A stretch of DNA of 64,000 nt from Pycnococcus provasolii (lineage: Eukaryota > Chlorophyta > Pseudoscourfieldiophyceae > Pseudoscourfieldiales > Pycnococcaceae), in assembly GCA_938743325.2 (NCBI GenBank), contig OW568874.1:372001-436000 (forward strand), in the 5' to 3' direction. The notes beneath the pieces are model-generated. The model searched no databases, was not told where the DNA came from, and saw nothing but the letters and a program-made list of their open reading frames with translations. Positions 1 through 9,516 of this stretch are shown here, in pieces. Position numbers and translations under genes: made by a program. How positions within the stretch are numbered: the stretch's first letter is position 1; each line of letters opens with the position of its first letter.

Positions 1-2686
1 CCTTGCGTGACGCAGCGCTAACCGCCTTCTTCGCCGCGATGGATGACAGCATGCCATCCTTCCAGGCATCCTCCGCAGCACCCGCATGGTCGCCTGCATG
101 CAGGTACAAAGAGTTCAGAAGTTCTCGCGCGCTCTCCGCCTCCGCGAAAGCGTCCATCGAAGAAGGTGACGACGACGAGGCGGACGCCGCCGAAGATGCT
201 GTCATCGACCCGCCAAGCTCGACAGCCGCCCTCAACGACGCGGCGAGGATGCGGCGGGCCACTGGTCGAGACGCGAGCAGGCCGAAGAACTCCACAAGCT
301 TCACGTCCCTTTCAGCCTTGCGCCTAAGCTCCGCAAGGCAGCTTGCAACGAGCAGGCCGTCGCCAAACTTCAGCGCCTCGTCAAGGGCAGCCTTGCTGGA
401 CCCTGTTGCAAGCAGCAGCGGCACGCGATCGCGGCACCGAGGCACGAGCTTCAGCAGCGACGCCGCCAACGCTGGTCTGCCGTGCTCACGGCACGCCGCC
501 GCCGCGCCGACGAACGGCTGCGCGACGCGCGCGAGTGATGACGCCGAGAGGCATCCTAGCAACTTCTGCAGCACCGCCTCGTCCGCCTCTCCCTGGCTTG
601 TCTCGAGTACGCGTCGACTCCAGTTCACCAGCACCTGCCGCAGCGTGCCTCGCCGAGCGCGCAGCACGTGGCAGCCCGCCGCAGCCTCGGCATGCATGTC
701 GAGGTAGCACAAGAGGAGGCATAGCGCGTCGGGTCCCATGGCGATGAGCTGCGCGTGCGTGGGGCAGAGACGAGGCGCTGCGGCGCCGCTACCGCCGCCG
801 CCACTGCGAACCGCGTTCAGCACCCATATGGCGTCACACGCGTCGCAAACTGCGCCTCGAGGCAAGGCTGCGCATGGATCGCGCGCCGCAGCGGCTGCTG
901 CCTGCGCTGCTGCCGCGGCGTCGACTCCTGTTCCCGATGCTGCAGCTGCCGCGGCACGTGCTGCTTCGACGACAGACGACGTGTCCAACGAAGCCGCCGG
1001 ACGACGACCGCACATTGCCGCGCCAAACGTTGCCGCGCGCAGCAGCCGTCTCTGCAGCGCGGCGTCGAGGCTCGCGGCCGCCGCCTCAAGGCATTGCGCA
1101 CTTGCGGGTGCAATGTGAGCTCCGCCGCGCAGCACGTCATCGTCACTACCATTGCCTTCGCTGGCTAACCCCGATTCAGCCCTCGAGGCGGCGGCAGCCG
1201 CCTCCAGGCTCGCTGCCGCGGCTACCGCACCCCCGCCGCCACTTGCCGGAGCGTCAAGCTGCCTCACCGCGTCGAGCAAAAGCGCGCCCGGCGCCGCGGA
1301 ACCGGGTTCCAGGCACTTTCGCAGTGACGCCGGCACGCGCCTGACAAAAACGTGCTCGTTGCCGCACAGGAGGCGCATACCATCCACCTCCGTGACGCCG
1401 GCGATGCCATAGCATCGCGGCCCGAAGCTCGATCCCACGTTGATTGAAACGTGGTCGCCAGCGGGTCCTACAAGCACCACGTCCGGCGCCTCCTCGCCTC
1501 CTCCACACGCGCCATGCCAAGCGAGTGCGACAGCATCGCTGCCGCACCAAAGCACGAGATCCGGCACAGGTTGCGGGCCGGCGTGGCTCACGTCGCTCTC
1601 CGAGACGTAGCTTCGCAGGTCGCTCGTTGCAACGTGCACAGACCCTTCCGCGTTGGCGAGCGCGAGCAAGTTACCTCCCGGGCTCACGGCGATACGTACG
1701 ATACATCCAAATCGCTCAGGAAGTTGCTGGTCCACGCAACCTCCTCTCTGGTCGCACGCCAGATACATGCAGCGCGACGGCATGTCAGGCGCGTCGCCAG
1801 CGGGTGCCACGCTGATGTGCAGCTCCCCACGCCCGTGGCTCGTCTGCACGGGTGGCACGGCGGCAAGTGCGAGGACGGTGAAATTCTCGGAAGAAGTACT
1901 CCCGGTTTCGTCAATACCTCCGAACGGGTTGGTGGACGACACGTCGTGGTCGACTCCTCCTATCAAGCCTGACCACTCGGCGGGAATCTCGATGGTGCCA
2001 ATCCTCGTCGGCAGCGGGCGGTGCAGGTCGTCAACGAGCAGAACGGTTCCCTGCGCGGTGACCGCGAATACACCGCCAGTTACGGGTGCACCGGGATCGG
2101 CCCTGCTTGCGGACGTGAGCCCGCCTCGGTTATAGTACACGCACGCGGCGACGACGCGCTCTCGCTTCGCCGTCTCTCCGAACGAGAACGCGAGCTTCGC
2201 CACGACTCTTCCCGCCGGGTCGCGCACGCTCACGCGTCCGTCGATGTGCACAGCCACAAGCACAGCGGGCGGGTTTGTTGCAGTTGAGTCGGAGGTTGCT
2301 GTGCCGTCGCCGATTTCGTCGGACGCCATGTCGCTTGCATGCGTCGCCAAGTCGGGGCATGCGACCCATCCCGCCGCTATCACGTTGGACGTTTCGGTTT
2401 CCGTGTAGTCGTATTTGGCTAGAGAACGTCCCGCGGTATCGTAGACACGCACGTCGCGGGACCGACCTGAAGAAGCTTTGGCGAGTCTGAGGCGAGAAGC
2501 CGCCGACGCATCGGTCGTTCCTATGAGCGGTGCTCTGAGGAAGCAGACGGGCGCTCCGAATGGGGCGGGTAGGCAGAGCGCGCCCGCGGCGTCCAGCGCG
2601 GTTTCGTCCCAGGGCAGGAGCGAGAGTGCGAATCTCTCCATGTACTCCGGCCCAAGCACGTGCCAGCCGTCGATGGACGTGTCCAT
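1..2686 (-). CDS. VPS16: VPS16-like HOPS/CORVET core subunit (3' part lies outside the window)
   Basis: The minus-strand frame is open from ATG 2686 to the window edge, giving 895 codons without the C-terminal end. VPS16 is a core subunit of the HOPS and CORVET tethering complexes, which drive membrane fusion at late endosomes and vacuoles. The N-terminus (WHVLGPEY, then LPAPFGAPVCFLRAP) matches the VPS16 propeller start, as does the block WCGSDAVALAWHG, DVVLVGPAGD, VDGMRLLCGNEHVFVRRVP. The next stretch (GSAAPGALLLDAVRQLDA, then LLRAATFGAAMC and IWVLNAVR) follows the plant VPS16 order into the helical domain, and VPLLLATGSSKAALDEALKFGD fits the later alpha-solenoid. An insertion rich in Ala and Ser lies around residues 470-500. 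It is head-to-head with the galacturonokinase, 274 bp apart. The family comparison is from memory, but the order of motifs is convincing. Confidence 0.85.
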   Translation of the reverse strand, partial: MDTSIDGWHVLGPEYMERFALSLLPWDETALDAAGALCLPAPFGAPVCFLRAPLIGTTDASAASRLRLAKASSGRSRDVRVYDTAGRSLAKYDYTETETSNVIAAGWVACPDLATHASDMASDEIGDGTATSDSTATNPPAVLVAVHIDGRVSVRDPAGRVVAKLAFSFGETAKRERVVAACVYYNRGGLTSASRADPGAPVTGGVFAVTAQGTVLLVDDLHRPLPTRIGTIEIPAEWSGLIGGVDHDVSSTNPFGGIDETGSTSSENFTVLALAAVPPVQTSHGRGELHISVAPAGDAPDMPSRCMYLACDQRGGCVDQQLPERFGCIVRIAVSPGGNLLALANAEGSVHVATSDLRSYVSESDVSHAGPQPVPDLVLWCGSDAVALAWHGACGGGEEAPDVVLVGPAGDHVSINVGSSFGPRCYGIAGVTEVDGMRLLCGNEHVFVRRVPASLRKCLEPGSAAPGALLLDAVRQLDAPASGGGGAVAAAASLEAAAAASRAESGLASEGNGSDDDVLRGGAHIAPASAQCLEAAAASLDAALQRRLLRAATFGAAMCGRRPAASLDTSSVVEAARAAAAAASGTGVDAAAAAQAAAAAARDPCAALPRGAVCDACDAIWVLNAVRSGGGGSGAAAPRLCPTHAQLIAMGPDALCLLLCYLDMHAEAAAGCHVLRARRGTLRQVLVNWSRRVLETSQGEADEAVLQKLLGCLSASSLARVAQPFVGAAAACREHGRPALAASLLKLVPRCRDRVPLLLATGSSKAALDEALKFGDGLLVASCLAELRRKAERDVKLVEFFGLLASRPVARRILAASLRAAVELGGSMTASSAASASSSSPSSMDAFAEAESARELLNSLYLHAGDHAGAAEDAWKDGMLSSIAAKKAVSAASRK

Positions 2687-2823
2687 GACCGGTGAGTGTG
2701 AGTGAGTGGCACGTTGACTGACGTGACGCACGTGCGTGCACCAGCAAAAAAAAAACGGAAAAAAAAGTGGAAATGGAAATGGCAAAGGACGAAGGAAAAA
2801 AACTAACGGATGAAAAAAAAGCG

Positions 2824-2842
2824 CGCTAAAACCCTAACCCGA
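2824..2842. promoter_or_regulatory. Telo-box-like motif in a divergent promoter
   Basis: AAAACCCTAACCC lies in the 274-bp spacer between the divergent VPS16 and galacturonokinase starts. AAACCCTAA telo-boxes are a known promoter element of plant genes. Use as a promoter element here is inferred from position. Confidence 0.35.
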
Positions 2843-2960
2843 ATCCCGTCCTCTTCTAGAGTCCTCTTCTTGCTCAGTTTCTCCTGACGAGGCGCCCTCT
2901 CCTCTTCCTTCCTTTTCCTTCGAGAGGCTCGCTCGCTCTTAAGAGGCCTCTATGTGAATA

Positions 2961-4391
2961 ATGGCGTCCGCCGCCGCCGACGACGACGACTTGGATGACG
3001 TTGGCCATCGCTTCAAGGCCATACGCGCTTATCCCGCGGGACCGGCCTTGGACGTCTCCGTCTCCGTCGGGTTGTATTCTCGGCCTTGGAAGAATTCCGA
3101 TGCAGGTGCAGGTCGATTTCCACACGCGCAACCTGCTAGTAAGGCCATCGCGAACTTGCGCGCTTACTACCACCCGGAAAACTTAACACGAACCCAAGTC
3201 GCGTACGCGCCGTACCGCGCGGCGCCGCTAGGGGCACACGTCGACCACCAAGGGGGACTGGTCACAGGCTTCGCGACCGGAGAAGGCATACTCGTCGTGT
3301 TTGCAAGGCGAGAAAACACGAACGTGTGCGAGGTACGCTCGACGCACGTGTCCGACGGTGACGTCGTTCGATTCGAAGATAACAACACGTGGGACGAAAA
3401 CTGTCCGCCGACGGGATGGCATAGGTACGTGTGCGGCGCTGCCACGCTGGTCAGGAGGCTGAAGCCGGAGCATAGCCTTGCCGGACTGGTCGCATGCGTC
3501 CATACGACCACACCGGGACTTCACGGACAAGGCGTCTCAAGTTCAGCCGCTCTCACCGCCGCTCTGGCCGCCGCCATGCTCGAAGGCGCCCCCGGCAGCG
3601 TCACCCCCGACGACCTCGTGCGTCTGTGCCGCTCTGTCGAAAACGACTTCTGCGGCTTGTCCTGCGGCATACTCGACATGGCGGTGATTGTCAACTCGAG
3701 ACGCAACCACCTCCTGCTCGTCGACTGCCACGCCCACGATCGTCTGAACGAGTCGCTCTCAAAGTGCGCACACCTCCTCTCTGCACCGTCCGACGTGGCT
3801 TGCGAGGCGCTGCTCGTCTTCTCGGGAGTTCGCTCGAATCTGGCTGCAGAGGGTGGCAGCCCTAGCCCGTACAACCAGCGCGTGGCAGAGTGCCGCGATG
3901 CGGCGCAGTCGATACACGCCGGCGCCGAGCTGCTCGCGGATGTTCCGACGAGCTCGTTCCTACGACGTGGTGGCCTTCTCGCCGCGAAGCACCCACATCT
4001 CTTCCGCCGAGCCGCACATTACTTTGGCGAGAGGCAGCGTGTCCTCGACGGGTGTGAGTTGTTTGCGAAGGGCAAATTTGCAGAATTTGGCATGCTCATG
4101 ACGGAGTCGTGCCACTCGTCCATTCACAACTACGAATGCGGCTGTGCGCCACTTCGTAGCTTGTTTGAGGCGCTCGTGCAAACGCGAGGCGTACTCGGCG
4201 CACGCTATTCTGGCGCGGGATTTCGAGGTGCCGTGCTGGCACTGTGCGAGCGTGGTGCTGGAGTTACCTCCGGCGAGATGGTCCTCGAGCAATACCGTGC
4301 CACACATCCAGAGTACGCCGATGACGCAACTTATCTGGTGTGCAACCTGGAGGATGGTTTGGTTGTTTTCGACGGTGACGATATTGTGTGA
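2961..4391 (+). CDS. GALAK: Galacturonokinase-like GHMP sugar kinase
   Basis: A 476-residue GHMP kinase. The galactokinase signature appears as APYRAAPLGAHVDHQGG near residue 83. Glycine-rich GLHGQGVSSSAAL near residue 187 is the GHMP ATP-binding loop, and GLSCGILDMAVI contains the catalytic-region aspartate. The sequence PLGAHVDHQGG rather than the GEHTDY of true galactokinases is what plant galacturonic acid kinases (Arabidopsis At3g10700 type) carry. The likely reaction is therefore phosphorylation of D-galacturonate at C1 to recycle cell-wall pectin sugars. The length fits the family. ATG 2961 is the first Met, and a TGTAA signal lies 22 nt after the stop. It is convergent with the next gene. 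Arabinokinase or galactokinase is a weaker alternative. Confidence 0.8.
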   Translation: MASAAADDDDLDDVGHRFKAIRAYPAGPALDVSVSVGLYSRPWKNSDAGAGRFPHAQPASKAIANLRAYYHPENLTRTQVAYAPYRAAPLGAHVDHQGGLVTGFATGEGILVVFARRENTNVCEVRSTHVSDGDVVRFEDNNTWDENCPPTGWHRYVCGAATLVRRLKPEHSLAGLVACVHTTTPGLHGQGVSSSAALTAALAAAMLEGAPGSVTPDDLVRLCRSVENDFCGLSCGILDMAVIVNSRRNHLLLVDCHAHDRLNESLSKCAHLLSAPSDVACEALLVFSGVRSNLAAEGGSPSPYNQRVAECRDAAQSIHAGAELLADVPTSSFLRRGGLLAAKHPHLFRRAAHYFGERQRVLDGCELFAKGKFAEFGMLMTESCHSSIHNYECGCAPLRSLFEALVQTRGVLGARYSGAGFRGAVLALCERGAGVTSGEMVLEQYRATHPEYADDATYLVCNLEDGLVVFDGDDIV

Positions 4392-4412
4392 TTCAATCAA
4401 TTGTATCAGATG

Positions 4413-4417
4413 TGTAA
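4413..4417 (+). terminator. TGTAA polyadenylation signal of the sugar kinase
   Basis: TGTAA is the usual green-algal poly(A) signal and begins 22 nt after the stop codon. Confidence 0.55.
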
Positions 4418-4466
4418 CAACAGAGTGTCATTATTTTTCAGTTATTATTTCAGTAGTTATTATGGG

Positions 4467-4471
4467 TTACA
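4467..4471 (-). terminator. TGTAA polyadenylation signal of the At4g37920-like gene
   Basis: TTACA on the plus strand reads TGTAA for the minus-strand gene, about 22 nt beyond its stop. It faces the signal at 4413 in this tail-to-tail pair. Confidence 0.5.
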
Positions 4472-4492
4472 CACAAATTCAAGAATGCCTCT

Positions 4493-5977
4493 TCACATGA
4501 ATTCCTGCACCTCCCTCTTCAGCTCGTACATCCTCTGAATGACGTGCGGACTCATCAATCGTGCCGCCTCGCTGCTCAAGGTTTTGCGCTCTCCTTTCGA
4601 CATCTCCTCGTGTGCTCGAATCACGGCGTTGATCACCGTCAAGAGCGCCGCCGGCGTGCAGTACAGCAGGTCCTCCTCGACATTTGGATTCGCGCTCTCG
4701 ACGCCCGTCACCCACCCGGCCTTTCGGTTCGCCGCCTTGCGCGCCAGATCTGCGTCGCTGAGCGGCTCGAAGGCGTCTGTGAGTGCCGCGCGGCGCTCCA
4801 GTGGATCCTCGATCGTGAGCAGATGCTTCAAGATGCGCACCTCCTCCGCTTGCTGCCTTTCCATGTTCTCCTTGAACTTGCGGTACAGATGTGCCATGAT
4901 CTCTTTCACATCCTCCTTGTTCGTGCCTGAGTGCTCGTGACTTCCCGCCCATGCCTTGGCCGCCGTGAGGAGCAGCGCCGGATTCTGCAGCTTGCCTTGG
5001 TCACCGAGCTGAGCAATCTTCTCGTCCGCCATTTCCAAGGTGCTTGACGTGCTCAGAATCTCGTCCCATATGGATGCCGCGTCGGCGAGAGCTTCCTGGT
5101 CCAAGTGCACGCGGTCGATGGCGTCGACCGTTGCCATGAGTCGCGTGGCGAGCGACCTGATTTCCTCGGCGTCGACGGTGACGTCCTCGAGGTGCACGGG
5201 TCCCGAATCCTGCAGGAACGCGGGGCGATCATCTTCGTCAGCGGCAGGGACTGGTGGCGCTGTGGAAGTGGCACCTTCGTCGCCGTTGATTTCGTTCGCC
5301 GCGTTTTCGACATCGTCGGCTTCGCTTCCCGTCTGCCACGGCGGCGCGACGACGCCGCCACGTATGCGCACGGGCCGTCCATCGGCGTCAGCGAAAGCCG
5401 CGACGGCGCTTGCGTGCTGGAAGAACGAGTCGCGCAGCTTGTGCCTCTGCGACGCGACGCACGCCTCCCACTCGTCGTCAGGCGTGTGAAAGAATCGCAC
5501 AAGCGTTCGGTCGTGCCCCGCGACTTCGCCGTCCACCTTCCTCATGCGTCTGAGCAGCCTTCGCAGATCGAGCGCCTCACCCGGTTCGTCGTCTGACTCC
5601 GCGCCTTTAGCGCGTTCGTCGATTCGTGCAAACACGCCGTCTCGCAGCACGTCCCAGTGTCTGCTGCACGCGATGAGCCTCCTCCACTCTCTCGTGGTGC
5701 TATTTTGGAACACGCCAATGAGTTCGTCGATACGTTCGACGGGCGGCATTTGCATCTGCTGCTCCGAGGCCTCCTCCACTGGCTGTGGTTGTCCTGTAAC
5801 GGGTGCAAATCCCCTTCCAGAAGCAGCATGAAGAGAAGTTTTCAAAGAAGAAGGAGAAGAACCACCATGACGAAGGAAAACACGAACACGCCTATGAAAG
5901 GAAACACGACGAGCATGAGGAGAACGCCCCCGGGTGCCCACCATGGAGAAAGGGAAAGACGCCATCATGGCTGCCAT
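4493..5977 (-). CDS. Conserved chloroplast protein of the At4g37920 family
   Basis: A 494-residue protein if started at ATG 5977 (MAAMMASF). The frame stays open for 51 more codons upstream, but that stretch is Phe/Pro/Ser-rich and contains the GGGATCC promoter-type motif at 6134. The N-terminal 60-70 residues are basic, rich in Ser/Arg and poor in acids, as in plastid transit peptides. The body matches the plant At4g37920 family: WRRLIACSRHWDVLRDGVFAR, then ALLLTAAKAWAGS, NKEDVKEIMAHLYRKFKENM, ILKHLLTIEDPLERRAAL and a C-terminus of the type LMSPHVIQRMYELKREVQ. The biochemical function of this family is not known to me. The region around residues 250-290 is acidic, Pro/Asp/Glu-rich and probably a flexible linker. 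It is divergent with the MoaC gene across the minisatellite. Confidence 0.75.
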   Translation of the reverse strand: MAAMMASFPFSMVGTRGRSPHARRVSFHRRVRVFLRHGGSSPSSLKTSLHAASGRGFAPVTGQPQPVEEASEQQMQMPPVERIDELIGVFQNSTTREWRRLIACSRHWDVLRDGVFARIDERAKGAESDDEPGEALDLRRLLRRMRKVDGEVAGHDRTLVRFFHTPDDEWEACVASQRHKLRDSFFQHASAVAAFADADGRPVRIRGGVVAPPWQTGSEADDVENAANEINGDEGATSTAPPVPAADEDDRPAFLQDSGPVHLEDVTVDAEEIRSLATRLMATVDAIDRVHLDQEALADAASIWDEILSTSSTLEMADEKIAQLGDQGKLQNPALLLTAAKAWAGSHEHSGTNKEDVKEIMAHLYRKFKENMERQQAEEVRILKHLLTIEDPLERRAALTDAFEPLSDADLARKAANRKAGWVTGVESANPNVEEDLLYCTPAALLTVINAVIRAHEEMSKGERKTLSSEAARLMSPHVIQRMYELKREVQEFM

Positions 5978-6133
5978 GGCCAGTGTGGGATGTGAAAACG
6001 AAAGGCGGCGGCTTCTCAGAATGAATGACGACGACAAAACGGGGGGGGGGGGAGGCCGAGAAGAGACCGACGACGAAAAAGGAGGGTTCGCGAGAAAGAA
6101 AAAGAAAATGGGGTCTGGAAATAACACCACAAG

Positions 6134-6139
6134 GGATCC
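6134..6139. promoter_or_regulatory. GGGATCCCCCC upstream motif
   Basis: The GGATCC core lies about 160 bp upstream of ATG 5977 of the minus-strand plastid protein. It is one of a recurring set of GGATCC-cored palindromes at comparable positions in this window. Confidence 0.35.
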
Positions 6140-6208
6140 CCCCAGACTGCCAGAAGAACCTAAAAGGTACTTTACTCGAGCTCGCTTTTGCTTGTTGGGC
6201 GTTCCGTT

Positions 6209-6552
6209 TAGTTTGGGGGTTTGGGGGTTTAGTTTGTCTGTTCGCGTTTGGGGGTTTCGTTTGTCTGTTCGCGTTTGGGGGTTTGTCTGTTCGCGTTTGT
6301 TTGGGGGTTTAGTTTGTCTGTTCGCGTTTGGGGGTTTAGTTTGTCTGTTCGCGTTTGGGGGTTTAGTTTGTCTGTTCGCGTTTGGGGGTTTCGTTTGTCT
6401 GTTCGCGTTTGGGGGTTTAGTTTGTCTGTTCGCGTTTGGGGGTTTAGTTTGTCTGTTCGCGTTTGGGGGTTTGGTTTGTCTGTTCGCGTTTGGGGGTTTG
6501 GTTTGTCTGTTCGCGTTTGGGGGTTTCGTTTGTCTGTTCGCGTTTAATTGGG
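6209..6552 (+). repeat. 27-bp G-rich minisatellite, about 12 units
   Basis: The unit reads TTTGGGGGTTTAGTTTG followed by TCTGTTCGCG. Variants at one position carry A, C or G, one unit is shortened and one is extended. The unit length is a multiple of three and has no stop in two plus-strand frames, so long spurious ORFs run through it. It fills most of the space between the divergent At4g37920-like and MoaC genes. Each unit supplies one G5 run on the plus strand. Confidence 0.9.
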
Positions 6553-6605
6553 GGTTGGTTGAGCCACTGGTTGGTCACCTGTGGCCTGTTCATACATCTC
6601 GCATC

Positions 6606-7283
6606 ATGATGGCGCTCATGTTCATGCGTTCTTCTTCTTCCTTGATGCTTGCCTTTGCCCGTGATGTTGCCCTTGATCTTACCACACACAGTGTTGTAAT
6701 GCCTTCATTGGGAATGTCTTCATTTTGCAAATATTTGCACATTCCGTCTTCTTCTTCGTCACTCCTCATGATGTCTCCTCGTGAGTCAGGGATCTCGGGT
6801 CTCTCTACGCTCACGCACGTCGACCAACAAGGCAAAGCCGCGATGGTTGACGTCTCGCAGAAAACTAACACCGTGCGATCAGCGACGGCTCGTGCTGTCG
6901 TGCACCTCACAAACGAAGCATATAAAGCAGTACACAACAACGAAGTCAAAAAGGGGGACGTGCTCGGCGTCGCGAAACTCGCGGGCATCATGGCGGCAAA
7001 GGCAACGTCGAACCTCATACCACTATGCCACCCCATCGAAATACGAGGATGCGACGTCAACCTTCACCTAAGCGAACCGCCCGCGAACGACGTCGTCGTT
7101 AACGCCACCGTGCGCACCGTCGGGGCAACTGGCGTGGAAATGGAGGCAATGACTGCGGCGAGCGTCGCTTCACTGACTGTGTACGACATGGTCAAAGGCA
7201 TCGATAAGGGTGTGAAAATTGGAGAAGTCAAACTCATCCACAAGTCAGGTGGAAAGAGCGGTGAGTGGCACGCTGAGAAGTGA
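6606..7283 (+). CDS. CNX3: MoaC/CNX3 cyclic pyranopterin monophosphate synthase
   Basis: A 225-residue protein from ATG 6606. The mature part, from about residue 65, is a full MoaC domain: LTHVDQQGKAAMVDVSQK, KGDVLGVAKLAGIMAAKATSNLIPLCHPI, then GVEMEAMTAASVASLTVYDM and an ending of the type GVKIGEVKLIHKSGGKSG. The LCHP and EMEAMTA motifs hold the substrate-pocket residues. It converts the 3',8-cyclo-GTP made by MoaA/CNX2 to cyclic pyranopterin monophosphate, the first stable intermediate of molybdenum cofactor synthesis. The first ~60 residues (MFMRSSSSLMLAFAR) look like an organelle targeting sequence; plant CNX3 is mitochondrial. The frame is open back to 5934 through the minisatellite, but I reject that extension. 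It ends only 84 bp from the convergent NRAMP gene. Confidence 0.88.
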   Translation: MMALMFMRSSSSLMLAFARDVALDLTTHSVVMPSLGMSSFCKYLHIPSSSSSLLMMSPRESGISGLSTLTHVDQQGKAAMVDVSQKTNTVRSATARAVVHLTNEAYKAVHNNEVKKGDVLGVAKLAGIMAAKATSNLIPLCHPIEIRGCDVNLHLSEPPANDVVVNATVRTVGATGVEMEAMTAASVASLTVYDMVKGIDKGVKIGEVKLIHKSGGKSGEWHAEK

Positions 7284-7366
7284 AGAAATGTCGGTAAATT
7301 ACTGCCTTACCGTATGACTGTAGTACTGTATACTTATTGTTAGTTTAGCACGAATAGAACAACATC

Positions 7367-9304
7367 TTATTTTTGCTCGTGATCGTCAGACGCGGCGGCA
7401 CTTCCGCCACCATTCATGTTCATGTTGTCGTTGTGATTGTCGTCATCACTCGCGACGTTGTCGTGAAGCGATTCACCTGAAGTGATTGTCGGCAGCTTGC
7501 CACCGCCAGTCGACAGCACAGGTCGCTTCCACAGCTGAAACACGCAAGCCAAGTAAGCAATGATGAACAGTACGCACATCAGCGCAACGATCACCTTGCC
7601 AGCCAATTTCGCGCCTGTCACCGAGAAGTCGAAGATACCCATATCCGAGGCGCTCTGAGTGACGAGAAACACGTTCGCAAACACAACCACGAAGACAATC
7701 ACGTTCAGAGCGTTTTTCTTGAACCCATGAATCGACATGCTGCCGCAGACGTGCGGCGTGCTGACGAGCTTGAGCAGCGGGAGGAGCGCGAGAGGAAGCT
7801 GCAACGCGAGCACCACGGAACTGATCAAAATGAGATTCTCGGCACCAGAATCGCCCGCGATGAGTGCAACAGCCAGACTTGGAAAGATGGCGAACGACCG
7901 CGTGAGAAATGCGCGAAGCGCGGTGGGAATGCGCAGCTCAAGCATGCCCTCCATGACGAACTGGCCCGCGTACGTTCCCGTGACGGTGCTGCTCTGCCCA
8001 CTTGCAAGAAGCGCTGCGGCGAACGCGCCGGATGCCAAACTCCCGAGCGTGTTGCGCAGCAAGCCGGGTGCGGACATGAGCGGGTTCTCCTGTAGGCGCT
8101 CCACATCCTCGGGCTTCGCGTTGTCGTGGAAGTACGCCGCGACGATTACCACCGCGCAGTTCACAAACAGACTTAAGAGCAGCGCGATGGCGGATTCCAC
8201 CTTATTGTAGAAGAGCGCCATCTTGAGCGTTTGCGGCGGTGCGTCTGTGGGTATGTCGCGCGTGAGCGTCAGGGCGCTGTGCAGGTAGAGGTTGTGCGGC
8301 ATGCACACGGCGCCGAGCAGCGAGACGAGCACGAACAGCGCACGATTGTTCGCGATGATGGGAATGACGAGTCCCTGAACCACCTTGCCAACGGGTGGCT
8401 GCACGAGCCACAGCTCTACGACGTAGCAGATGCACAGGCACGTGATGACGCCACCGAAGAACACCTCAAGCGGCCGAACGCCATGCGCGCGCAGCATGAG
8501 CAGAAGCATGGCTGACGTCGACGACACCAGTATGCCAATCCACAGCTGCCATCCGAAAATAATTTTAAGCGCGAATGCGGTTCCAATCACCTCGGGCACG
8601 TCGCTGGCAACAATGGCAAGTTCTGTGACGGCCCACATGGCTATGCGCGTTGGTTTGTGCGGGAACTCGTCGCGCACGCACCTCGCGAGGTCCCTTCCCG
8701 TCGCGAGCGCGAGGCGCACGGCTAGTTCCTGCACGAAGAACCCCAGTAGCGTGGTCCACACGAGCACCCACAGCAGTTGGTATCCAAACTCCGCGCCTGC
8801 GACGAGGTCACTTTCAAAGTTTCCAGGGTCGACGTACGCGATGGACATGAGAAACCCGGGTCCTGTGAATGACCAGCACTGTCTCCAGCTGAACTTTCCG
8901 TTCTGGAAGTCTTCCGTCGACGTGTCGATGTGTATGCGCGGCTCCGCGGTGAAGTCGTGCGACGACGAGTTTCTTTGGTTCGCTGAGATGAGCGGTGCAT
9001 TTTCGTACGCGGCGTTCATGCGCCAATCACGCATCGACGACGACGAAGGAGGATGCATGGGATGAGGAGATGCCGGCATGGATGTTTCCAGGGATACAGC
9101 AGAAGACGACGACGCCCTGGGGGAATCTTGCCGCCTTGTTTGATCGGAATCCGGAAGAACACCACCTGAAGCAGCACCACCTGAAGCAGCTAAAGCACCA
9201 CCTGAAGCAGCTAAAGCAGAAGCAGAAGCACCACCAGAGTAAGAATGCTCTTCAGGCAAAGAATCAAGCTTCCCTCCACTGGAACGAGAAGCCTCACCCA
9301 CCAT
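7367..9304 (-). CDS. NRAMP: NRAMP-family divalent metal transporter
   Basis: A 645-residue protein starting at ATG 9304. About 135 N-terminal residues are a Ser/Ala/Gly-rich, low-complexity cytosolic tail with AASGG-type repeats. The transporter core follows, with roughly 11-12 hydrophobic segments. The metal-binding motif DPGN of TM1 is at residues 159-162 (SIAYVDPGNFESDL). The TM6 motif MPH is at 335-337 (CMPHNLYLHSA). Both are the hallmark metal-coordinating residues of proton-coupled Mn/Fe transporters of the SLC11/NRAMP family, and TELAIVASDVPEVIGTAFAL between them is typical. The C-terminal tail is Asp/Asn/Gly-rich. Which membrane it serves (plasma, vacuole, plastid) cannot be told. It is head-to-head with cpSRP54. 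Confidence 0.9.
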   Translation of the reverse strand: MVGEASRSSGGKLDSLPEEHSYSGGASASALAASGGALAASGGAASGGVLPDSDQTRRQDSPRASSSSAVSLETSMPASPHPMHPPSSSSMRDWRMNAAYENAPLISANQRNSSSHDFTAEPRIHIDTSTEDFQNGKFSWRQCWSFTGPGFLMSIAYVDPGNFESDLVAGAEFGYQLLWVLVWTTLLGFFVQELAVRLALATGRDLARCVRDEFPHKPTRIAMWAVTELAIVASDVPEVIGTAFALKIIFGWQLWIGILVSSTSAMLLLMLRAHGVRPLEVFFGGVITCLCICYVVELWLVQPPVGKVVQGLVIPIIANNRALFVLVSLLGAVCMPHNLYLHSALTLTRDIPTDAPPQTLKMALFYNKVESAIALLLSLFVNCAVVIVAAYFHDNAKPEDVERLQENPLMSAPGLLRNTLGSLASGAFAAALLASGQSSTVTGTYAGQFVMEGMLELRIPTALRAFLTRSFAIFPSLAVALIAGDSGAENLILISSVVLALQLPLALLPLLKLVSTPHVCGSMSIHGFKKNALNVIVFVVVFANVFLVTQSASDMGIFDFSVTGAKLAGKVIVALMCVLFIIAYLACVFQLWKRPVLSTGGGKLPTITSGESLHDNVASDDDNHNDNMNMNGGGSAAASDDHEQK

Positions 9305-9516
9305 AGAAAAGATAAACTATTCTTACTGGAATGAACGATGATGAGAAACCAAGGCGTTGCAACTCTGTGTCGTAATAATAATATAATAGGTGCCGCCGAG
9401 TTGTATCAACAACAACAGAACAGGCTGACACCTCAGGGGGGGGGACGAAGCAGGCCGAGATTCCGGCGAGTCCCCCTCAGGATGAAGCAGATAATGGACT
9501 GGCGGCACCTCTGGGG

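Noticed and set aside
3-2747. Several plus-strand and off-frame minus-strand ORFs of 60-235 codons over the first 2.7 kb
   Set aside because: They lie over the VPS16 frame. Their Arg/Ala/Pro-rich translations are typical of shadow frames in G/C-rich coding DNA.
5934-6605. A continuous upstream extension of the MoaC frame through the minisatellite
   Set aside because: The repeat-coded part is FGGLVCLFA units from a non-stop 27-bp repeat, and it overlaps the 5' end of the divergent plastid-protein gene. MoaC with a presequence from 6606 already has a sensible length.
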